A DNA stretch of 64,000 nt. Source: an uncultured Candidatus Saccharibacteria bacterium. GTDB taxonomy: Bacteria; Patescibacteriota; Saccharimonadia; Saccharimonadales; Saccharimonadaceae. Location of the stretch: NCBI GenBank assembly GCA_938045445.1, contig CALIMM010000010.1, forward strand, positions 1 to 64,000, read 5' to 3'. Below the pieces are notes generated by a model that saw nothing but the letters and a program-made list of their open reading frames with translations, was not told the origin of the DNA and made no database searches. Positions within the stretch are counted from its first letter, which is position 1. Every line of letters starts with the position of its first letter. Both the position numbers and the translations under genes were made by a program. Positions 16,154 to 24,638 of the stretch are shown piece after piece.

Positions 16154-17547
16154 GGTTGATGCAAGCGACGCTGTGGTAGGCGATTGCGTAGGCGGAGGAA
16201 ACTCCGCCGCGTGGGCCGACCAATCAGCACGCCAAATGACGCACCAGCTGCAATGGCAATAGCGATGAGGACAGCGCGCACCAGCAGACCTGCCTCGCTC
16301 GAGCCAGTTGTCACGACGCCCATGAGCCCGTTGTAGAGCGTGACGCCTGGCACGAGTGGGACGATCCCGGCATTGACAATGGCTAGGCTGGGCATATGCC
16401 ATAGGCGTGAGGCAGTCGTTGCAATAAAGCCAATCACCAAGCCTGCCGCCGCACTGGCCGCAATAGCAGACATGCTCCAGCCAGTAATGGCGAGGTATAT
16501 ATCATAGCCAAGCATGCCAGTTGCACCAGCTAGGATGATGCCGACCGGCTGAGTGTGGTTGCCCAGAGCAAAGGTGGCCGCAATAGCAGCTGCTCCAATG
16601 TACTGATACATCGTGCCAGTCAGCTGCAGTTGGTCGGGTGTCGCGACAAATTCGATCCCAAAGCGCCGCGCTGTATACAGGCCAATCATCACACCGATCA
16701 CCACGCCCATCGTCATCATTGCCACCTTAAGGAGTCGACCCGTCGCCGTCACGTAATATTCGTCGATTGCATCCTGGAAGGCGCCAACGATCATCATCCC
16801 CGCCACCAAGAGCACGATGCCGCTCACGGTGATGATAGTTGGGTTGATGATACCAAGGACATCGAGATAATGGTTGGTGGCAAGCCACGTGATGATGGTT
16901 GCAACCAATGTAATAACGCTTGCTGCAATGATTTGAGTAAAGAACACAGGAAGAGCAATGCGATTTAAGCGGCCTAGCAGCCACATAATCGTCACACCCA
17001 TCACAAAGGTGGCAAAAATCACTGGTAGCGACGCTGTATAGAGCAAGGCCGAGCCAGCACTGAGTCCACCACCTGCCAGATAAATTACCCAAGGTGGATA
17101 GCGTCGTGGCTTGGCAAGGATAGCATCGAGCTCGCGCTCGGCAGCATCGAGAGTGAGCGCTCCCTCGGCAATAGTAGCGGCCAGGGTTTGGAGGCATTGC
17201 ATATGTTGGTAGTTGATCTCGCGCGGTGGAATGGTGCGCAGGAGCGTTAGTGGTTCATAATCGTTGCCTCGATCTTGCGATAAAATAAGCTGCGACGAAA
17301 TAACATCGATATGCACTTTGCGGGTGCAGTATGTATCGGTAATGCTCAGCGCCATATGGACGACATTTTGGGCTGGTGTGCCCATTGAAATGAGCTGATC
17401 GGCAATGCTCATCGCCAGGCGCAGGGCGCGCATATTGGGTGTGAGGGCGCCATCAAGCTTCTCGACTGGTGCTGATTGCAGCGCGGTCGTACCACCAATA
17501 GCCAGGCGGGCAAGCAGAGGTGAAAATAAGGTGTGGAGACGGTTCAT
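16129..17547 (-). CDS. Threonine/serine exporter family protein (ThrE-like)
   Basis: 472 residues. The N-terminal soluble DUF1212-type domain (about 25-170, MRLAMSIADQLISMGTPAQN) is followed by about ten membrane helices in two blocks; the second block corresponds to the ThrE_2 part (SLAIVNAGIVPLVPGVTLYNGL is a typical segment). It probably exports threonine/serine or related small solutes. The C-terminal tail is basic (RPTRRSFLRLRNRLPQRRLH). TATACT ends 8 nt before the ATG. The gene overlaps pheT tail to tail by 25 bp. Confidence 0.85.
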   Translation of the reverse strand: MNRLHTLFSPLLARLAIGGTTALQSAPVEKLDGALTPNMRALRLAMSIADQLISMGTPAQNVVHMALSITDTYCTRKVHIDVISSQLILSQDRGNDYEPLTLLRTIPPREINYQHMQCLQTLAATIAEGALTLDAAERELDAILAKPRRYPPWVIYLAGGGLSAGSALLYTASLPVIFATFVMGVTIMWLLGRLNRIALPVFFTQIIAASVITLVATIITWLATNHYLDVLGIINPTIITVSGIVLLVAGMMIVGAFQDAIDEYYVTATGRLLKVAMMTMGVVIGVMIGLYTARRFGIEFVATPDQLQLTGTMYQYIGAAAIAATFALGNHTQPVGIILAGATGMLGYDIYLAITGWSMSAIAASAAAGLVIGFIATTASRLWHMPSLAIVNAGIVPLVPGVTLYNGLMGVVTTGSSEAGLLVRAVLIAIAIAAGASFGVLIGRPTRRSFLRLRNRLPQRRLHQPHSPKSTP

Positions 17548-17555
17548 CGCTTTTT

Positions 17556-17561
17556 AGTATA
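17556..17561 (-). promoter_or_regulatory. -10 box of ThrE-like gene, leaderless arrangement
   Basis: Minus-strand TATACT ends 8 nt before the ATG at 17547. Confidence 0.5.
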
Positions 17562-17734
17562 CTGAGAAAAATCGCCATTGCAAGGGGTGCATCAGCAGAC
17601 AGTTGTTCGCGTGGTGTTTCCGCGCAAAGCAAGGTGGTAGAGAGTGACAGGATTAACAAGGAATATACAGCAAAGTCTAGACAGCATTTATCGATGTGAC
17701 CTCTGTTATCTAGCAGTCATACCGGCAAGTGTGC

Positions 17735-17740
17735 TATACT
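17735..17740 (+). promoter_or_regulatory. -10 box of FKBP-trxB operon
   Basis: TATACT about 36 nt before ATG 17777; AAGAGGAG provides the ribosome binding site. Confidence 0.5.
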
Positions 17741-17776
17741 GGGCAAGATAGATTAGTCGATGAAACAAGAGGAGTT

Positions 17777-18466
17777 ATGGCAACAACCAAGACACAACGC
17801 TGGATTATTATTGTTATTTTGGTCGCGACGGTTGTCGGGACGCTGGGGTCATTTGCGGCAATGATTCTTGCCTCGGAGAATTACAAAAATGACCAAGCCA
17901 AAGCGCAAAAGGCGCAAGAAAAATACCAGAAACTCATGAAGGACTACCAAGCCAAGACAGCTGCTCAAGCCCAAGAGCTGTCAAATAAATATTACCCAAC
18001 TTTTAGCCAATATGCGAGTCGGGTTGGTGAGTTTGACCGCGATAGTGTGAAGGAGCTCTCTAGCGAAGATCTGGTGGTTGGCGATGGTGAGGAGATCAAG
18101 GACAATACGGCATTTGCGGCCTACTACATTGGCTGGAACCCAAAAGGCAAGGTATTTGACCAATCTATCAAAGACGGCAAGCTCAGTGCGCCATTTGCCG
18201 TAGAGGGTGGGCTCAAGAGTGCGAGTGTCATCACTGGCTGGAAGGAAGGCATCAAGGGGATGCGCCTTGGTGGGGTGCGTGAGCTAACCATCCCCTCCGA
18301 CAAAGCATACGGCGAGAAAGGCCAAGGCAACGACATTCCCGCCAATACACCACTGAAGTTCATTGTGATGGCAGTGCCAAAGCCGGCTACAATCGACACT
18401 TCAGAACTACTGAAGGCATATCAAGAAGGTCAAGGAGGGAGCAACTATGGGCAACACTACCAATAA
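17777..18466 (+). CDS. Membrane-anchored FKBP-type peptidyl-prolyl isomerase
   Basis: 229 residues from the ATG after AGAGGAG; the longer upstream open frame lacks a ribosome binding site. One N-terminal transmembrane helix (about 8-30), a coiled coil (about 32-70) and an FKBP domain (about 95-205: VFDQSIKDGK, GWKEGIKGMRLGGVRELTIP, GEKGQGNDIPANTPLKFIV). The domain lies outside the membrane, so it would help fold exported proteins at prolyl bonds. Its stop overlaps the trxB start by 20 bp, so the two are translationally coupled. Confidence 0.9.
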   Translation: MATTKTQRWIIIVILVATVVGTLGSFAAMILASENYKNDQAKAQKAQEKYQKLMKDYQAKTAAQAQELSNKYYPTFSQYASRVGEFDRDSVKELSSEDLVVGDGEEIKDNTAFAAYYIGWNPKGKVFDQSIKDGKLSAPFAVEGGLKSASVITGWKEGIKGMRLGGVRELTIPSDKAYGEKGQGNDIPANTPLKFIVMAVPKPATIDTSELLKAYQEGQGGSNYGQHYQ

Positions 18467-19406
18467 CTCAACTCAGATGCCGATCCACGACGTGGTGATG
18501 ATCGGTGCAGGGCCAAGCGCTCTGGCTGCCGCGGTGTATACCACGCGCGAGAACCTGCAGACGGTATTGTATGAAAAAGCAGTGATCGGTGGTCTCGCAG
18601 CGATTACCGATAAGATCGATAACTACCCAGGTTTTGCAGACGGCGTGTCGGGCCTCGACCTCGCCGAGCAGCTGCAGCGCCAGGCAGAGCGCTTTGGGGC
18701 GCAGATTGAGCTGGGTGAGGTGTCGAGCCTCCGCAAAGATGGCAATGATACGATTGTGACAGTCGATGGGCAGGATGTGCGTGCCCGTGCGGTGTTGATT
18801 GCCACTGGCAGTGCATATAACAAGCTTGGTATCCCTGGCGAAGACGCATTGTATGGTCGCGGCGTACACTATTGTGCAACCTGCGATGGTGCGTTTTATA
18901 AAGGCAAGCGGCTGGTGGTGATCGGTGGCGGCAATTCTGGCCTGCAAGAGGCGATGTTCTTGACTCGCTTTGCGGAGCATATCGACCTGCTGGTGCGCAG
19001 TACGATCAAAGCGAGTGAGATCCTTCAGACCGATCTGCAGCCCTTTATAGAGCGCGGGCAAATCAGCGTCCATCTCCACACCGAATCAACCGAAATTATC
19101 GCCGAGGATGGCAAGGTAACTGGTGTTGCAGCCATCAGTAATGGCCAGTCAACTACCTTCGCCTGTGATGGTGTGTTTGTCTTTGTTGGCCTTAAGCCAA
19201 ACACGGGCTTTTTGCAGAGTACGCCCGTCCAGCTCGATGAGCGGGGGCTGATTATCACCAATGAGCACCTCGAGACGACGATGCCTGGTGTTTTTGCGAG
19301 CGGTGATGTCCGCAGCGGCGCAACAATGCAGATTGCTACAGCAGTGGGCGAAGGTGCGACAGCTGCTTTGAGTATCCGTGAGTATATTCAGCAGCACAAA
19401 GTGTAG
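18447..19406 (+). CDS. trxB: Thioredoxin reductase-like flavoprotein
   Basis: 319 residues. FAD-binding GAGPSALAAA (20-29), redox-active C143-A-T-C146, nucleotide-binding GGGNSGLQEA and FAD-binding GVFASGDVRSG near the end. It reduces thioredoxin with NAD(P)H. The NADPH 2'-phosphate patch (HRRxxxRA in E. coli) reads VRSTIKAS here, so cofactor preference may differ. AAGGAGGG precedes ATG inside the end of the FKBP gene. Coupling to an FKBP isomerase suggests a role in folding or redox upkeep of exported proteins (inference). A strong terminator follows. Confidence 0.92.
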   Translation: MGNTTNNSTQMPIHDVVMIGAGPSALAAAVYTTRENLQTVLYEKAVIGGLAAITDKIDNYPGFADGVSGLDLAEQLQRQAERFGAQIELGEVSSLRKDGNDTIVTVDGQDVRARAVLIATGSAYNKLGIPGEDALYGRGVHYCATCDGAFYKGKRLVVIGGGNSGLQEAMFLTRFAEHIDLLVRSTIKASEILQTDLQPFIERGQISVHLHTESTEIIAEDGKVTGVAAISNGQSTTFACDGVFVFVGLKPNTGFLQSTPVQLDERGLIITNEHLETTMPGVFASGDVRSGATMQIATAVGEGATAALSIREYIQQHKV

Positions 19407-19832
19407 AATTAGAATAGATAGTGCTAGTGTGGGATAGCTAAGAGCCTAAATCTCAAAACTCAGCTCCTGAGTAGCATCTCCTTTCTGTCTAACAAAGTAA
19501 AAAATCAGTCGTAACGGCTGATTTTTCACTCGTGTGAAAAAGTTGATATACCTAGAGAGGTGGTGGCTGTATAGTATCTTTATAAAATGAGAGAAGTAAG
19601 AGCTTCTAGGCGGCTCTCTCGGTATTAATCTTTTCCATCAAAATTAAATACCATTTCATACAAGCTACTTATATACTCTATTGAATGACGAAATGGAGAG
19701 GCTTAGTGTTGGTGAGGTGAGGTACTTTATAAAATAAGTATAATTGCTAACCTACGCATAGTAGACCTACCGCTGCTTGTTGGATGGCACGGAGGAGGAA
19801 GGATTTGTGCTCACACTAGAGTAGTCGTAACT
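19407..19832. other. Intergenic with terminator, otherwise unassigned
   Basis: 426 bp. It holds a small perfect hairpin (ACTCAG, CTC, CTGAGT at 19458-19472) and the trxB terminator. I see no gene in the A/T-rich rest; an unrecognised small RNA cannot be excluded. Confidence 0.5.
19499..19526 (+). terminator. Intrinsic terminator of FKBP-trxB operon
   Basis: 11 bp stem AAAATCAGTCG and CGGCTGATTTT with one wobble pair, loop TAA, then T-run. Confidence 0.85.
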
Positions 19833-20531
19833 TTATTGCTCACTATAACGCCGCAGCTCAGCAAGAAACTTATCTGGATAGTTGGTCACGACGCCGTCGA
19901 TGCCGCGCTCGGCAAGCTGCTGCAAGGCACCTGGGCGATTGACCGTATAGACGTAGGCAAAGAGATTCGACCGACGTGCAATCTCTATCGCCAGTGGATG
20001 TGCATACAAGCGATGAAACCCTACCGCGGTGAAGTCGAGCTTTCGCTGATAGGCCAAGAATGCAAAGGGATTATTGCGGTGAAGTAGAGCAAGATTGGCC
20101 TGAGGCGCAAGCTGCCGAAATTGCCGAAGCTCGCGTACGGAGAATGACGAGAGCAGTACATTATCCCAATCATCTGGCGATGTGATGGAGCGGGTGAGGA
20201 GCTGATATGTCGGCTCGGCGCTACCGTGCCCTTTGAGCTCAATATTGAGTATCACAACGCCCAAAAAACGGTCTAACACTGCTGCGAGCGACGAGACAGG
20301 CTGCTCACTGGTGAGGGCCTGCAACTCGGTATACGTCAGGTGGCTGATTGATTCATTTCGGTGGTGGGTGCGCAAAAGGCGATTATCATGTGCAACCACA
20401 GGAACACCGTCGCGCGTCAATCGCACATCTAGCTCAAGCATATCAGCGCCCGCCGCGACACCCGCTGCCATAGCGTCGATAGTGTTCTCTGGTGCGAGCC
20501 CGGCCGCACCGCGATGACCAATGATTAACAT
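19833..20531 (-). CDS. Glycerophosphodiester phosphodiesterase
   Basis: 232 residues, a GDPD-family TIM barrel that hydrolyses glycerophosphodiesters to glycerol-3-phosphate and an alcohol. Signature residues are present: HRGAAGLAPENT (H6, R7, E15), then LELDVRLTRDGVPVVAHD with metal-binding Glu/Asp and a catalytic His. The C-terminal block (YVYTVNRPGALQQLAERGIDGVVTNYPD) is typical. There is no signal peptide, so the protein is cytoplasmic. Minus-strand TATAAT lies 9 nt before the ATG. Single-gene unit. Confidence 0.92.
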   Translation of the reverse strand: MLIIGHRGAAGLAPENTIDAMAAGVAAGADMLELDVRLTRDGVPVVAHDNRLLRTHHRNESISHLTYTELQALTSEQPVSSLAAVLDRFLGVVILNIELKGHGSAEPTYQLLTRSITSPDDWDNVLLSSFSVRELRQFRQLAPQANLALLHRNNPFAFLAYQRKLDFTAVGFHRLYAHPLAIEIARRSNLFAYVYTVNRPGALQQLAERGIDGVVTNYPDKFLAELRRYSEQ

Positions 20532-20540
20532 GCTAGCAGT

Positions 20541-20546
20541 ATTATA
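20541..20546 (-). promoter_or_regulatory. -10 box of GDPD gene, near-leaderless
   Basis: TATAAT on the minus strand ends 9 nt before the ATG at 20531. Confidence 0.5.
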
Positions 20547-20678
20547 CCATCAAATGGGTTGGTTATAAGAATAATGTGCCTACAGGGCAAGGTTGCATTG
20601 CCAGCGCATCTTCTTTTGCCATTACCGAGTAGATTTTGCTAAAATAAAACAGATAGCAACAGAAAGGAGCTAATACAA

Positions 20679-21209
20679 ATGGCAGATTTTAATAAAGTAC
20701 TAACGCCTGGTGACGTTGACGCTGGCATTGTCAATGTGGTGGTGGAGATTCCGCAAGGGAGCTACCACAAAATTGAGTGGGATCGCGACCTAGCAGTGAT
20801 GAAGCTCGACCGGGTCGAGCCAGCAATCTTTGCCAAGCCAACCAACTATGGTTTTATTCCACAAACCCTAGATGAAGATGGCGATGAGCTCGATGTGCTC
20901 ATCATCACCGATCAACCACTGACGACTGGTGTCGTTTTGGAGGGTAAAGTAATTGGCGTGCTGGAGTTTGTTGACGATGACGAAGTGGACGATAAGGTGA
21001 TCGTTGTACCAGCAGATGACCGTAATACAGGTGATGCAATCAACTCGCTCGAAGATCTCCCTGCTGCAACCCTCAAGCAAATCGAGCACCACTTTAACCA
21101 CTATAAGGATCTCAAGAAGCCTGGTACTACTGTAGTGAAGGGCTTTGGTGACGCCGCGCGTGCTAAGCAGATTATTCATGAATCTATTGCGCGTTGGAAT
21201 GAGCGCTAG
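20679..21209 (+). CDS. ppa: Inorganic pyrophosphatase, family I
   Basis: 176 residues. It hydrolyses diphosphate to phosphate in the cytoplasm and pulls nucleic-acid and aminoacyl-tRNA synthesis forward. The family I signature D-x-D-x-x-D is DGDELDVL, preceded by FAKPTNYGFIPQTL and followed by the KVIVVPADDRN block. Length is standard. AAAGGAG precedes the ATG. Single-gene unit with its own terminator at 21229. Confidence 0.96.
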   Translation: MADFNKVLTPGDVDAGIVNVVVEIPQGSYHKIEWDRDLAVMKLDRVEPAIFAKPTNYGFIPQTLDEDGDELDVLIITDQPLTTGVVLEGKVIGVLEFVDDDEVDDKVIVVPADDRNTGDAINSLEDLPAATLKQIEHHFNHYKDLKKPGTTVVKGFGDAARAKQIIHESIARWNER

Positions 21210-21228
21210 ATAACGTGTTTAAGCAAAT

Positions 21229-21259
21229 ACAAAATACCCCACTGGGGTATTTTGTATTT
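21229..21259 (+). terminator. Intrinsic terminator of ppa
   Basis: 12 bp perfect stem ACAAAATACCCC and GGGGTATTTTGT, 3 nt loop, trailing T-run. Confidence 0.85.
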
Positions 21260-21473
21260 TTACTTCAACTTCTAAAATTCTCTAGGTTACTATAGAACAG
21301 GCGGTACTTGCGGAATGTTGCTTTATCAAGAAAGTCAGAGGCTCGCAGGCTGGTTATCACAATAGGCTACCCACATCTGTTGGATAATAATGGTGATAGA
21401 GGGAGCAAAGTTGCGGCAGATCGATAATTTTAGAGACTTAAGTTAAGATGTGCGTCAATTATCTAACGTTACC

Positions 21474-23048
21474 TCAGTTATTTTTCTTTGACTTTTTCGA
21501 AGCAGCGTCAGGCTTACCGATTGGCATAATTTTATCCGTCAGACTAATCGCACCATTCACAGCCTGGACGCGGATCTTATTGAGCTGGAGACGGAGCTTG
21601 TCGCGGGCGTGGCTAGTGGTAACGAGCTGTGCCCAACCTGGCTTGGGGTATGAGAGCTTACGAGTAAGGACTTCGATAACATCGCCATTCTCAAGTGGCC
21701 GCTCAAATGGCTCCATCTTGCCATTGATCCGGAAGCCGTAGGCGTGCTTGGCGATATCAGAGTGGATGGCATAGGCAAAGTCCAGCGGCAAAGCACCCTC
21801 GGGGAGGTTATAAATATCACCCTTGGGAGAAAAGACGAAGATGCGATTGCCAAAGAGATCGATCGATAACTGCTCGCGAGGGATATCCTCGCCAGCGCGC
21901 AGGCGAGCGGCGATTTCTTGCAGTTGCGTAATCCACTGCAGCTGAGCTGGTAGGTTTGACACGCCGCGCTTGGAGTCGCCTTTGAGGTACTCCTTGCTGT
22001 GTTTTTGCTGCTGGTAGTGGAAGCTGGCGGCAAGGCCACGCTCGGCGTATTCATGCATATCGCGTGTGCGGATCTGGAACTCGACAATCTGCTTATTGGG
22101 CGTGATGACCGTTGTATGGAGGCTTTGGTAGCCGTTTGGCTTGGGGATGGAAATATAATCTTTGATGCGAGCAATCATCGGTTGATAGAGCGAGTGGAGA
22201 ATGCCCAGCACGAGGTAGCACTCTTCCTTGGTGTGGACAATGATGCGTAGTGCCATCAGGTCATAAATATTGTCGAGACTACCGCGCTTTTGGAGTTTGC
22301 GGTGCAGGCTGTAGAGGCTCTTAACTCGCCCATTAATCTCAAACTCGAGCTTCTCGTCCTTGAGCGCTTGCTCGACCTCGAGGCGGACGACACCAAGCTT
22401 GCGGGTGCTTTTGCCTAGGCGCTGCTTCATGACCTTCTCGAGCCGCTTGTATTCTTTGGGGTCAAGGTAGCTAAAGGCAAGTTCCTCTAGCTCCATCCGC
22501 ACGCGCCCCATACCCAGCTGGTCAGCCATGGGGGCAAAGACCTCGAGTGTTTCGCGGGCGATCTTTTGCTGCTTTTCGGGCGACTTGAATTGCAGCGTCT
22601 GCATATTGTGCAGCCGGTCGGCCAGCTTGATGATAATGACACGCACGTCCTGTCCCACAGCAATAAGCAGCTTGGTAAGGTTGTCTTTTGTCTGGGGGAG
22701 ATAGTGGCCCAGGTCACGCATGCCAGCCCGGGCTTGACTCACCTTCGTCACACCATCAACGAGGAAGGATACGTCATGTCCAAAAAGCGACTCAATGTCG
22801 TCTAGTGACGTCTCGGTATCCTCGACGGTGTCGTGAAGAATACCGGCGATGATGGTGTCGCTGTCCATCCCCCAGTCAATCAAGATAATTGCAACGCTCA
22901 GTGGATGGGTGATGTAGGGTTCACCGCTTTTGCGCTTTTGCCCGTGGTGAGCTTGGGTGGCGAAGTCGATCGCATGGTCAATTTCATATAGCTGATCTTC
23001 GCTATAGAGGCCGCGGGCTTTTGTCAGGACATCTTGTTTGGTCACCAT
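21474..23048 (-). CDS. rel: Bifunctional (p)ppGpp synthetase/hydrolase, Rel type
   Basis: 524 residues from the ATG at 23048, which sits 6 nt after TATACT. Domains: HD hydrolase (about 25-180, THPLSVAIIL, H72-D73 in ILHDTVEDT), synthetase (about 230-345, with RIKD matching the RxKD motif of bifunctional Rel, PNGYQSLHT, and EFQIRTRDMHEYAERG), then TGS (about 390-455, DIYNLPEGALPLDFAYAIH). The C-terminus stops soon after TGS, so the helical, zinc-finger and ACT regions of long Rel proteins are missing and regulation by ribosomes may be simplified. The tail is basic (KKSKK). Confidence 0.93.
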   Translation of the reverse strand: MVTKQDVLTKARGLYSEDQLYEIDHAIDFATQAHHGQKRKSGEPYITHPLSVAIILIDWGMDSDTIIAGILHDTVEDTETSLDDIESLFGHDVSFLVDGVTKVSQARAGMRDLGHYLPQTKDNLTKLLIAVGQDVRVIIIKLADRLHNMQTLQFKSPEKQQKIARETLEVFAPMADQLGMGRVRMELEELAFSYLDPKEYKRLEKVMKQRLGKSTRKLGVVRLEVEQALKDEKLEFEINGRVKSLYSLHRKLQKRGSLDNIYDLMALRIIVHTKEECYLVLGILHSLYQPMIARIKDYISIPKPNGYQSLHTTVITPNKQIVEFQIRTRDMHEYAERGLAASFHYQQQKHSKEYLKGDSKRGVSNLPAQLQWITQLQEIAARLRAGEDIPREQLSIDLFGNRIFVFSPKGDIYNLPEGALPLDFAYAIHSDIAKHAYGFRINGKMEPFERPLENGDVIEVLTRKLSYPKPGWAQLVTTSHARDKLRLQLNKIRVQAVNGAISLTDKIMPIGKPDAASKKSKKNN

Positions 23049-23054
23049 AAACCT

Positions 23055-23060
23055 AGTATA
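23055..23060 (-). promoter_or_regulatory. -10 box of rel, leaderless arrangement
   Basis: Minus-strand TATACT ends 6 nt before the ATG at 23048. This decides the start over an upstream GTG-like extension. Confidence 0.6.
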
Positions 23061-23152
23061 TACTGCCAAGAAGAAAAGTGCTATTGCCCTTGACCATTCC
23101 ACCTGCTATAGTGATGCTTAAACATGCTTATGCTAATGGAGGGAGAAATATA

Positions 23153-23566
23153 ATGAGGCAAAGCAGGGCAGTATGGTGGATGCAGCGGAGCCAGAAGGGT
23201 TTCACGCTCATGGAACTGATGATTGTCATTGCGATCCTGGGCTTGCTCGTGGCTCTGTCTATGACGGCATATTCGGGCTATCGCCGGCGCTCGGTCGATG
23301 TGGCAACGCGTGCGGCAGCCACCAGTGCACTTGAGGCGATCAAGACGCATCACGCCAATGCCAGCGCTAGTGGTGCAAGCTATAGCACTAACCTCGAGCA
23401 AGTTGGTTACCGTCCGCCAAGCGATACAGCTGTACAGATTACGCTGAGCGCCGATGCCACCAAATTCTGCGTCCAAGCCACCGACCGCCATCTCACCGAC
23501 ATTCGCTACTACGCCACTACTGGCATGGCGCGACCACAGGCAGGGAGTTGCCCAGCAAATATTTGA
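23153..23566 (+). CDS. Type IV pilin-like prepilin
   Basis: 137 residues. A class III signal peptide with 16-residue leader ends KG followed by FTLME: cleavage after G16, F17 as residue 1 and E21 as the conserved Glu5. A hydrophobic helix (about 20-42) follows, then a globular part with two Cys near the C-terminus (C about 111 and 134) that can form the pilin D-loop disulfide. Chosen ATG follows GGAGGG. A pilus ATPase gene (pilB) lies at 38160 in the same window. Roles in attachment or DNA uptake are known for such pili; which applies here is inference. Confidence 0.9.
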   Translation: MRQSRAVWWMQRSQKGFTLMELMIVIAILGLLVALSMTAYSGYRRRSVDVATRAAATSALEAIKTHHANASASGASYSTNLEQVGYRPPSDTAVQITLSADATKFCVQATDRHLTDIRYYATTGMARPQAGSCPANI

Positions 23567-23574
23567 GAATATGA

Positions 23575-23580
23575 TATAAT
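23575..23580 (+). promoter_or_regulatory. -10 box of 23587 gene, leaderless arrangement
   Basis: Perfect TATAAT ends 6 nt before the ATG. Confidence 0.6.
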
Positions 23581-23586
23581 GTAGTT

Positions 23587-23883
23587 ATGTACTTAACCCA
23601 ATTGATACGAGACTATGCCAATAAAAACCCTTACCTAACAAGAGCTGACCGAGCAGAAGTGACGCTATATAATGATGCAGGTGAATGGGCTGTGGCTGTC
23701 GAATATATTTGTGCAAGATTGACCGATTATTTAGCAGAAGAACGCAGTGCACTATCTCAGCAAGAATTGGATGAGTTAGAGTCGTTAGTTGATGCAACGA
23801 AAAGTTTGGAAAAGTTTGATGACGATTTCTTAAATGATGTTAAGGAAGTGTCAAATACCTACTCTTCGCGCACGTCAGTCTAA
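23587..23883 (+). CDS. Small acidic protein, possible MafI-like immunity protein
   Basis: 98 residues, all-helical looking and acidic. The block GEWAVAVEYICARLTDYL, followed by a segment ending SLVDA, resembles the core of MafI/SMI-like immunity proteins (a GEW-x-VALE-x-LC-x-x-L pattern), which neutralise secreted polymorphic toxins. No toxin gene is adjacent; neighbours are a pilin gene and rpe. Family placement is from memory of the motif and is uncertain. TATAAT lies 6 nt upstream of the ATG, so it is probably leaderless. The DNA is visibly more A/T-rich than the flanking genes. Confidence 0.6.
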   Translation: MYLTQLIRDYANKNPYLTRADRAEVTLYNDAGEWAVAVEYICARLTDYLAEERSALSQQELDELESLVDATKSLEKFDDDFLNDVKEVSNTYSSRTSV

Positions 23884-23953
23884 CACTCCCTCCTTCGCTC
23901 TCGCAAACGTGAAAGAACGCCGTCGCCGTCTTTACAACACACGTCAGACGCCG

Positions 23954-23959
23954 TATAAT
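23954..23959 (+). promoter_or_regulatory. -10 box of rpe, leaderless; decides start
   Basis: TATAAT overlaps an upstream in-frame ATG (23958), so the real start should be the ATG at 23967, 7 nt downstream. Confidence 0.6.
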
Positions 23960-23966
23960 GTCTTGC

Positions 23967-24611
23967 ATGGCTGTCATAGCACCAATTATTTTGAGTACAA
24001 AAACTGATGAATACAAGGCTGCGGTGGAGCATTTTATGCCGTTTGCCAAGCGGGTTCATATTGATATTTCTGATGGCGTATTTGCACCCCGTCAAACGGT
24101 AGGGATCGGCCAACTGTGGTGGCCTCAGTCGTGGACGGTTGATATCCACGCTATGGTGGCACGCCCCAGCGTGTACGTTGAGAAACTGATCAAACTGCGG
24201 CCCAGTACCATTATCTTTCATGCCGAAGTCAAAGAAGATTTGATCCCTGTCTTGCAGCAGGTTAAGCAAGCTGGTATTCATGCTGGTGTGGCCCTGCAGC
24301 GTACCACAGTGCCCGAGACGGTGGCGTCGTATATCGAAACAGCCGACTATGTGTCGATCGTCAGTGGTAAGCTGGGTGAGTTTGGTGGCAAAGCGCGAAT
24401 GATGCAGCTGGAGAAAATCCGGCTAGTGCGGGCTATTCACCCTCGGGTCGAGATTGGCTGGGATGGTGGCGTGACGGTAGATAATGTCTTCCATATTGCC
24501 CAGGGTGGTGCTGACGTAATTAGCGTTGGTGGGGCGATCAACCACGCCAAAGACCCGCAAGCGACGTACAACAAACTCCTTGCTGAGATGAATCGCCAGA
24601 GTGTGATTTAG
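23967..24611 (+). CDS. Ribulose-phosphate 3-epimerase family protein
   Basis: 214 residues, TIM-barrel Rpe family, interconverting ribulose-5-phosphate and xylulose-5-phosphate in the pentose phosphate pathway. Recognisable elements: APIILST (normally PSILS), metal-site HIDISDGVFAP (His and Asp), DIHAM (second His), and IGWDGGVTVDNV with the catalytic Asp (normally VDGGV). Several positions deviate from canonical Rpe, so it may be a divergent epimerase with a different sugar phosphate. The start at 23967 rather than 23958 follows from the overlapping -10 box. Confidence 0.82.
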   Translation: MAVIAPIILSTKTDEYKAAVEHFMPFAKRVHIDISDGVFAPRQTVGIGQLWWPQSWTVDIHAMVARPSVYVEKLIKLRPSTIIFHAEVKEDLIPVLQQVKQAGIHAGVALQRTTVPETVASYIETADYVSIVSGKLGEFGGKARMMQLEKIRLVRAIHPRVEIGWDGGVTVDNVFHIAQGGADVISVGGAINHAKDPQATYNKLLAEMNRQSVI

Positions 24612-24625
24612 TTAGTTCGCTATGC

Positions 24626-24631
24626 TACACT
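24626..24631 (+). promoter_or_regulatory. -10 box of uvrB, leaderless arrangement
   Basis: TACACT ends 7 nt before the GTG start at 24639. Confidence 0.5.
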
Positions 24632-24638
24632 AAAGAGC

